Part shown: positions 32,981-38,592 of the stretch, piece after piece
How positions within the stretch are numbered: the first letter of the stretch is position 1
How the letters are laid out: every line of letters begins with the position of its first letter
Source: JBGSKY01 sp041740995
GTDB lineage: Bacteria > Planctomycetota > Planctomycetia > Pirellulales > Pirellulaceae
Direction of reading: 5' to 3'
DNA length: 38,592 bases
NCBI GenBank assembly: GCA_041740995.1
Contig: JBGSKY010000149.1
Span: 1 to 38,592, forward strand
The notes under the pieces: model-generated
Databases searched by the model: none
What the model was told of the DNA's origin: nothing
What the model saw: the letters and a program-made list of their open reading frames with translations, nothing else
Position numbers and translations under genes: made by a program

Positions 32981-35704
32981 ATGTCGAACGTCGCATTAAA
33001 AAAAGACCCATTTGCCGCCCGAGCTACCCTCAAATTGGCCGAGGGCGAGATCGGCTTTTATCGCTTGTCGAAAATTGAAGAGCTGGGTTTGGGTGCGGTT
33101 ACTCAACTGCCCTATTCGATACGCATCTTGTTGGAATCGGTTTTGCGAAACTGCGATGGTTATGTCGTATCCGAAGACGACGTGAAAAATTTAGCTGCCT
33201 GGAAAGCGGCCAAGCCAGCCGAATTGGAAGTCCCATTCAAACCCGCTCGCGTTGTGCTGCAAGATTTTACCGGCGTTCCGTGCGTGGTCGATTTAGCCGC
33301 GATGCGTGACGGTATGAAAGCGCTCGGCGGCGACCCGAAAAAAATCAATCCGCTGATCCCGGTCGACTTGGTGATCGATCACTCGGTTCAGGTGGATTAC
33401 TTCGGTACCGAGATGTCGCTTCAACAGAATGTGGAGATTGAGTTCGAGCGCAATCGAGAACGTTATGAGTTTTTGCGTTGGGGCCAGCAAGCGTTCGATA
33501 ACTTCCGCGTCGTCCCGCCCAACACTGGCATCGTGCATCAAGTCAATCTCGAATATCTCGCGTCGGCGGTATTTGAAGGACGCGATTCGTTTGGCCCGGT
33601 CGCTTATCCAGATTCGCTGGTTGGAACCGACTCGCATACAACCATGATCAATGGTCTGGGCGTCTTGGGTTGGGGCGTTGGCGGGATCGAAGCCGAAGCG
33701 AGCATGTTGGGCCAACCGTTGTATATGTTGATGCCTGAAGTTGTCGGTTTCGAAATTGTTGGTGAGCTTCCGGGCACGACGACGGCGACCGATTTGGTGC
33801 TTCGCGTTACCGAGATCCTCCGCAAAGAAGGCGTCGTCGGCAAGTTCGTCGAATTCTTCGGCAGCGGCGTCGCGAAAATGTCGCTAGCTGATCGAGCGAC
33901 GATTGCGAACATGGCGCCCGAGTATGGCGCGACGATGGGATTCTTTCCGATCGATGGCGAGACGTTGCGTTATTTGCGACGAACTGGACGCGACGAGAAA
34001 CTGGTCGACTTGGTGGAACGCTATTCGAAGGAGCAAGGGCTGTTTCTCGATGCGTCGGCTTCGAAGATTCAGTACACCAAAACTTTGAAGCTCGATCTTG
34101 GCAGCATCGAACCATCATTGGCTGGACCGAAGCGGCCGCAAGACCGCGTGGCGCTCAGCCAAGTGAAATCGACTTTTCATAAATCTCTTATTGCACCAAT
34201 TGCCGAACGCGGTTTTGGATTGCCCAGTGAACAACTGGCAGCAACAGGCAATGTGAAAGACAACGGCCACAGCAGCACGATTGCTCACGGTTCGATCGTC
34301 ATTGCCGCGATTACTTCATGTACCAACACTTCCAATCCATCGGTCATGTTGGGAGCGGGCTTGCTGGCGAAAAAGGCAGTTGCGCGCGGGCTCAAAACCG
34401 CGGCGCATGTCAAGACCAGCCTCGCGCCAGGCTCGCGGGTGGTGACGGACTATTTGAACGCCGCTGGTGTGACCGAGGCGCTCGACAAGCTGGGCTTTTA
34501 CACTGTCGGTTATGGTTGCACGACTTGCATTGGGAACTCTGGCCCGCTGCCAGAACCAGTTGCAGAAGCGATTACAGAAGGCAATTTGGTTGCCGCAGCG
34601 GTGCTGAGCGGCAATCGAAATTTCGAAGGCCGAGTCAATCCGCATACTCGGGCCAACTACCTTGCCAGCCCGCCACTGGTGGTTGCATTTGCATTGGCTG
34701 GTCGGATCGACATAGATTTCGAGACCGAAGCGATTGGCATCGACGATGATGGCGCACCAGTTTTCCTTCGCGAGATTTGGCCTTCGGCGGCCGAAGTTGC
34801 CGGGACGATGGAAGATGCCGTTCAACCAGAGATGTTTGTAAAGCAATACAAGACGGCCTTCACTGATAATGCCGCTTGGAATGCGATTCCAGTTTCTGCG
34901 GGCGAGTTGTGCCAGTGGGATACGGCCAGCACATACATTCAACGTCCGCCGTTCTTGGAAGGCATCACTGCGACGGCTCCCAAGGTCGGATCGATCAAGG
35001 GTGCCCGCGTGCTAGCGATGCTAGGGGATTCCGTCACGACCGACCATATTTCGCCGGCTGGTTCGATCGCTAAAGATAGCCCGGCTGGAAAGTTCCTTAG
35101 GGAGCACAGCGTCGAACCACGCGAATTCAACAGCTATGGTTCGCGACGCGGGAACGATCGTGTTATGGTTCGCGGAACTTTTGCGAACATTCGAATTCGC
35201 AATGAGCTGACGCCGGGAATCGAAGGCGGGGTGACGCGTTTGCTGCCCAAGGGCGACGTGATGCCGATCTATGACGCCGCGATGGCGTATCAAGCTCAAG
35301 GGACGCCGCTGATCATTTTGGCGGGCGCTGAATATGGGACAGGATCGTCACGTGACTGGGCTGCCAAGGGAACTTTGCTGCTTGGTGTCCGAGCTGTGAT
35401 CGCGATATCGTACGAGCGAATTCATCGAAGCAATTTGGTTGGCATGGGTATTCTGCCGTTGCAATTTATGCCAAGCCAAAGTGCCAAGACGCTTGGCCTC
35501 AATGGCGAAGAAACCTTCGATATCGAAGGCCTAAATGAAACGTTGCAACCTCGCAGCACGATCACTGTCAAAGCAACTGCCAGCGATGGTTCAATTAAGA
35601 AGTTCGAAGCGTTGGTTCGAATCGATACGCCAGTAGAAATTGATTACTTTCACAATGGCGGGATCTTGCCGACCGTGCTTCGTAACCTCGCGCTGGAATC
35701 GTAG
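32981..35704 (+). CDS. acnA: Aconitate hydratase (AcnA type)
   Basis: This [4Fe-4S] enzyme isomerises citrate to isocitrate in the TCA cycle. The 907-residue protein has AcnA/IRP-type length and order. Landmarks are FTGVPCVVDLAAMRD, GTDSHTTMINGLGVLGWGVGGIEA, and the cluster ligands Cys447 in ITSCTNTSNP plus Cys513 and Cys516 in YGCTTCIGNSGP. The C-terminal swivel domain carries GDSVTTDHISPAG, EFNSYGSRRGN, GSSRDWAAKGT and YERIHRSNLVGMGILPLQF. The ATG at 32981 gives a normal N-terminus (MSNVALKKDPFAARATL). The gene appears monocistronic. IRP-like RNA binding is known in the family but cannot be judged here. Confidence 0.97.
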   Translation: MSNVALKKDPFAARATLKLAEGEIGFYRLSKIEELGLGAVTQLPYSIRILLESVLRNCDGYVVSEDDVKNLAAWKAAKPAELEVPFKPARVVLQDFTGVPCVVDLAAMRDGMKALGGDPKKINPLIPVDLVIDHSVQVDYFGTEMSLQQNVEIEFERNRERYEFLRWGQQAFDNFRVVPPNTGIVHQVNLEYLASAVFEGRDSFGPVAYPDSLVGTDSHTTMINGLGVLGWGVGGIEAEASMLGQPLYMLMPEVVGFEIVGELPGTTTATDLVLRVTEILRKEGVVGKFVEFFGSGVAKMSLADRATIANMAPEYGATMGFFPIDGETLRYLRRTGRDEKLVDLVERYSKEQGLFLDASASKIQYTKTLKLDLGSIEPSLAGPKRPQDRVALSQVKSTFHKSLIAPIAERGFGLPSEQLAATGNVKDNGHSSTIAHGSIVIAAITSCTNTSNPSVMLGAGLLAKKAVARGLKTAAHVKTSLAPGSRVVTDYLNAAGVTEALDKLGFYTVGYGCTTCIGNSGPLPEPVAEAITEGNLVAAAVLSGNRNFEGRVNPHTRANYLASPPLVVAFALAGRIDIDFETEAIGIDDDGAPVFLREIWPSAAEVAGTMEDAVQPEMFVKQYKTAFTDNAAWNAIPVSAGELCQWDTASTYIQRPPFLEGITATAPKVGSIKGARVLAMLGDSVTTDHISPAGSIAKDSPAGKFLREHSVEPREFNSYGSRRGNDRVMVRGTFANIRIRNELTPGIEGGVTRLLPKGDVMPIYDAAMAYQAQGTPLIILAGAEYGTGSSRDWAAKGTLLLGVRAVIAISYERIHRSNLVGMGILPLQFMPSQSAKTLGLNGEETFDIEGLNETLQPRSTITVKATASDGSIKKFEALVRIDTPVEIDYFHNGGILPTVLRNLALES

Positions 35705-35854
35705 GCAGAACGCGTTAGTGTGAATACCGGATCTCTGGCCTATTAGAGGTAGCCAGACTCGCCAAGAGATTCGTATTTCACTTAAAACAAGGTATGAATT
35801 GGCCGAAAGTCTCGGCGACTTTGGCTAAGTCCAGTTCTTTCAAACTGTCAGCGT

Positions 35855-36367
35855 TTAGATTTGTCGTATTGATTTGTATGCTTGGCCAATTGCGACGTAA
35901 TGCTTGGCCGCATGACGGATCTTTTCGTGATCGTCGGATGTTGTCTGTCGGATAATTCTTCCAGGAGTGCCCATCACCAGCGAGTGGGCTGGAATTGTTT
36001 TACCTTCGGGCACCAAAGCTCCGGTGGCGATGATCGACCATGGACCAATCGATGCTCCGTTTAGGATGATTGCCCCCATGCCAATCAAAATATCATCGGC
36101 GATATTTGCTCCGTGAACGATCGCGCGGTGGCCAATCGTCACTCGTTTTCCAATAGTGCAAGGAAATCCTGGATCCGCATGCAAGCAGCTGAGGTCTTGG
36201 ATGTTTGACTCGTTGCCGACTGAGAGTGCCGCTGTATCGCCACGTAAAACCGCGTTGAACAAGACTGACACCGATTCTCCGATGGTGACATCACCGACTA
36301 AAGTTGCATTGGCAGCGATAAATGCTGTGGCAGCGATCTGTTCGGGCCGAAATTTCACGTCAATCAT
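35855..36367 (-). CDS. Gamma-carbonic anhydrase-like hexapeptide protein (YrdA/PaaY family)
   Basis: The 170-residue protein folds as a left-handed beta-helix of hexapeptide repeats (ANATLVGDVTIGESVSVLFNAVLRGD is represented at residues 19-44). Zinc ligands are at His63 (SCLHADPG), His80 (IGHRAIV) and His85 (VHGANI), the spacing of gamma-class carbonic anhydrases. The C-terminus GTPGRIIR plus a short helix matches YrdA/PaaY. Some family members are active carbonic anhydrases; others have CoA-thioesterase or unknown roles, so activity is not certain. It is divergent from the following metallopeptidase gene with a 141-base gap. Confidence 0.92.
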   Translation of the reverse strand: MIDVKFRPEQIAATAFIAANATLVGDVTIGESVSVLFNAVLRGDTAALSVGNESNIQDLSCLHADPGFPCTIGKRVTIGHRAIVHGANIADDILIGMGAIILNGASIGPWSIIATGALVPEGKTIPAHSLVMGTPGRIIRQTTSDDHEKIRHAAKHYVAIGQAYKSIRQI

Positions 36368-36508
36368 TTTTGTTTTTCTGGTTCTCTTGGCTAGGCGGCT
36401 TTTCAGTTCCTAATTCCATCGCGATACTGTTGGTTTGTCCTTGAGTTAGCGGACCAGCCGGAACGCAACGATTATCGCTCATATTAACAACCTGTTGGAG
36501 ATATAATT

Positions 36509-37417
36509 ATGCGTTGGGAAGGCAGAGAGGGCAGCAGCAATGTCGAGGATCGTCGAGGAATGCCGTCCGCCGGTGGAATTGCGATTGGCGGCGGACTCGG
36601 GACCTTGGTGATTTTATTTTTGGCTGTCTTGCTCGGGGCCAATCCCAATCAAATCTTACAGCAAGTTGGTCCGCCACCTGGGCAAGGCCAAGCTGGTTCA
36701 ACACAAGCGACCAATCGTCCAAATCCAGCCGAAGAACCGCTTCGGAAGTTTGTCGGCGTCGTTTTAAAAGACACCGAAGACGTCTGGCGCGAGCAATTCG
36801 CTAGCCAGCTAAATAAACGCTACGTTGAGCCAAAACTGGTTTTGTTTACAGGTCAAGTTCGATCGGCATGTGGTGTCGCTGGTGCATCGGTTGGCCCGTT
36901 TTATTGCCCGGGCGATTCGAACGTTTATCTTGACTTGTCGTTTTTCAAAGAGCTTGCCCAGCGACACAATGCGGCTGGCGACCTAGCGATGGCTTATGTT
37001 GTGTCGCATGAAGTCGGGCATCACGTGCAAAACTTGTTAGGAATTTCTCAGCAGGTCCAGCAAGCTCAAGCTCGGGCGTCGCAAGTCCAGGGCAACCAAT
37101 TAAGCGTCAGGACGGAATTGCAGGCTGATTATTTGGCTGGCGTTTTCATTCATCACGCTCAGGAGACAAAAAACATCTTAGAACGCGGCGATTTGGAAGA
37201 AGCCATCAATGCCGCAGCGCAAATCGGCGACGACACATTGCAACGGCAAGCTAACGGCAGAGTGCAAGAACAACTCTTCACCCACGGCAGTTCAGCCCAG
37301 CGAATGTATTGGCTGACCAAAGGAATTGAGTCAGGCGACTTAAACCAAATGATGCTGCCTTTTGAGATGACGCCAGCTCAGTTGGAAGCCACCGGACGTA
37401 AGGCAATCTCCCGATAG
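36509..37417 (+). CDS. YpfJ-family neutral zinc metallopeptidase
   Basis: The 302-residue protein belongs to the YpfJ family of putative zinc peptidases (Pfam PF04228). The N-terminal MRWEGREGSSNVEDRRG is characteristic. A membrane anchor spans about 22-43 (GIAIGGGLGTLVILFLAVLL). A Pro/Gln-rich linker follows, and then the catalytic part with SACGVAGASVGPFYCPGD, HEVGHH at 167-172 (zinc ligands His167 and His171, catalytic Glu168) and ELQADYLAGVF with the likely third ligand. GGAG stands ten bases before the ATG. The protein would face the periplasm. The role of this family is unknown. Confidence 0.94.
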   Translation: MRWEGREGSSNVEDRRGMPSAGGIAIGGGLGTLVILFLAVLLGANPNQILQQVGPPPGQGQAGSTQATNRPNPAEEPLRKFVGVVLKDTEDVWREQFASQLNKRYVEPKLVLFTGQVRSACGVAGASVGPFYCPGDSNVYLDLSFFKELAQRHNAAGDLAMAYVVSHEVGHHVQNLLGISQQVQQAQARASQVQGNQLSVRTELQADYLAGVFIHHAQETKNILERGDLEEAINAAAQIGDDTLQRQANGRVQEQLFTHGSSAQRMYWLTKGIESGDLNQMMLPFEMTPAQLEATGRKAISR

Positions 37418-37776
37418 CACGCAACGGCGGCGGAACGCTTGAATCTCCAAAAAAGTGGCAAATTTGTAAAACTTGCTACATATCTTGTTTGTTTTTTTAC
37501 AAACAATGTGACGTCTGTTTTTTAGACCGTCCTTATTTGTCTTAAACCTTATCCCGCGATTTGATTGTCCATCTTCAACGAATTTGCGTCTCTCGACAAA
37601 TCGCTCCGAAGGTTCATTGGAAATGGTCTAGCGATTGCGAAGGCTGACCTCACTTCATCGCAGAAGCGGTTCAAGCTTTCGGCGGAATTTGGAAGGACTT
37701 GAAGCATAACGTCTGCGTTAGTTTTGCTGCCAATGGATTCATGGTTTGATACGTTTCCTTTTCTATGGAGTAATCG
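37418..37776. promoter_or_regulatory. Region between YpfJ-like gene and subtilase with two T-loop hairpins
   Basis: About 360 bases without a gene. TTGTTTGT at 37485-37492 pairs perfectly with ACAAACAA at 37499-37506 around a six-T loop. GTCT at 37513-37516 pairs with AGAC at 37524-37527, also around a T-rich loop. They lie 65-110 bases after the metallopeptidase stop and could help end its transcript, though they do not have a G+C-rich stem with a trailing T-run. The rest is the leader of the subtilase gene. Confidence 0.4.
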
Positions 37777-38592
37777 ATGGCTAAGTTCAATTCGCGTCTC
37801 GCACGGAGCAAAAGTCGCCGTTTAGCTGTCGAGTCGCTGGAGTCGAGAAGACTGCTGACGGCAAGTTGCAGCGAACCTGATGATGCTGAAGCGGTATCGT
37901 CCTTTTTGCTGGCAGACCTCACGTCCAGCATTGCGAGCACTGCAACGGGTTTGATTAGTGCCGCGGATGCTGGATCGACACGCGACACGGCGGCAAGATT
38001 GGGAAATATCGAAGGCTCGCGGCAACTCTCTGGGACGCTTAGTCGTGCAGATCTTTTGGACGTCGTGCAGTTTTCAATCGCGAGCAATGGGCAAACGGAG
38101 ATTTTGCTCTCGGGACTGAACCGTGATGCTGACCTTTATCTGTTTGATTCATCCGGCAATTTAATTGACCGATCGCTGAACAGCGGCACGACGACCGATC
38201 GAATAGCTCGGCGACTCGCTTCAGGAACTTATTTCGCAGCGGTTTTCAATCCTACCGCTCGATTTGTTACCTACTCCCTCAGATTTAACGTCGCGCTTGA
38301 ACAAACTCAACCAACCGTTCCGGCTCCAGTTCAAACACCTTCGACACCTTCGACACCTTCGACACCGCAGAACGGCGGAACCGGAAGCGGCGGAGCGGGT
38401 CAAGTCGCACCGCTAACCGAGGTCGCAAACTTTGGCGGTGCCCGCGAGTGGAACCTCAATCAAATTGGCGCTCCCGAAGCATGGAACGCTGGCTTCACTG
38501 GGCAAGGCGTAACAGTTGCGGTGGTCGATACGGGCGTTGACTTGGACCATGCCGATCTCGTTCGTAGTCTCTATGTCAATCCTGGCGAAATT
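37777..38592 (+). CDS. Subtilisin-like serine protease, 5' part, cut by the window edge
   Basis: The frame is open from the ATG at 37777 to the last base, 272 codons, and continues beyond the window. The N-terminus reads MAKFNSRLARSKSRRLAVESLE followed by SRRLLTA (in pieces: ESLESRRLL at 19-27), the LExRxLLS-type segment seen at the start of many large planctomycete surface and secreted proteins. Residues about 68-172 resemble a bacterial pre-peptidase C-terminal (PPC) domain: GTLSRADLLDVVQFSI, DADLYLFDSSGNLIDRS, LASGTYFAAVFNP. A TPS-repeat linker (187-197) and a Gly-rich stretch follow, and then the peptidase S8 domain starts with GAPEAWNAGFTGQGVTVAVV and the catalytic Asp251 in DTGVDLDHADL. 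The catalytic His and Ser are outside the window. GGAG lies six bases before the start. Confidence 0.9.
   Translation, partial: MAKFNSRLARSKSRRLAVESLESRRLLTASCSEPDDAEAVSSFLLADLTSSIASTATGLISAADAGSTRDTAARLGNIEGSRQLSGTLSRADLLDVVQFSIASNGQTEILLSGLNRDADLYLFDSSGNLIDRSLNSGTTTDRIARRLASGTYFAAVFNPTARFVTYSLRFNVALEQTQPTVPAPVQTPSTPSTPSTPQNGGTGSGGAGQVAPLTEVANFGGAREWNLNQIGAPEAWNAGFTGQGVTVAVVDTGVDLDHADLVRSLYVNPGEI
38335..38366. repeat. 9-bp tandem repeat in subtilase linker
   Basis: ACACCTTCG is repeated three times with a partial fourth copy, in frame, giving TPSTPSTPSTP between the PPC-like and peptidase domains. Such short repeats change length easily by slippage; changes in units of nine bases keep the frame. 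Confidence 0.85.

Noticed and set aside
37671..38087. Minus-strand frame of 138 codons at the right end
   Set aside because: It is antisense to the start of the subtilase gene, which has clear domains.

Overview
This window looks like chromosomal DNA from a planctomycete, probably of the Pirellulales (Rhodopirellula/Pirellula-like) group. The evidence is a subtilase with the LESRRLL-type N-terminal motif typical of planctomycete exported proteins, a MacA-type adaptor ending in EF-hands, DUF1573 and Cys-rich secreted proteins, a CitG-family/PTPS pair of the kind linked to pterin and C1 metabolism, a class II DAHP synthase, and several palindromic repeat families. The organism is inferred from gene content; no rRNA or tRNA gene was seen.

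Layout: (1) 1-4120: class II DAHP synthase, a convergent lipoprotein gene and a YugP-like membrane zinc peptidase. (2) 4400-8342: a three-gene MacAB-type efflux operon (adaptor with EF-hands, ATPase, permease). (3) 8605-10284: a YrdC/Sua5-like domain fused to a YwlE-like low-molecular-weight phosphatase, followed closely by rpiB. This echoes the ywlC-ywlE-ywlF neighbourhood of Bacillus. (4) 10405-16189: a hypothetical gene, a long gap, an exported prolyl oligopeptidase, an exported esterase and cysteine synthase. (5) 16699-21386: a same-strand run of ECF sigma factor, membrane protein, overlapping beta-sandwich protein, OleB-like hydrolase, CitG-family protein and PTPS. A REP-like hairpin precedes it and a REP-like array has expanded inside the CitG-family gene. 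(6) 21582-25430: fliG and mutS. (7) 25514-26546: a complete IS630-family element with its transposase split by a +1 frame offset. (8) 26778-29788: three minus-strand genes for exported proteins (DUF1573-like, Cys-rich, hypothetical) with a cluster of nested palindromes between two of them. (9) 30035-31578: an ISL3 transposase N-terminal fragment, then a REP-associated tyrosine transposase (RAYT) bounded by its own repeats. (10) 31583-38592: an exported Cys-rich protein, aconitase, gamma-carbonic anhydrase-like protein, YpfJ-type zinc peptidase, and the 5' part of a subtilase cut by the window edge.

Most genes are housekeeping or envelope genes. The unusual material is: the fusion whose phosphatase half has the arginine-phosphatase signature while its YrdC half has lost the usual catalytic motifs; the in-frame palindromic repeat array in the CitG-family gene; the RAYT element whose terminal repeat supplies its own stop codon; and the overlapping, mutually exclusive palindromes at 27919-28060.
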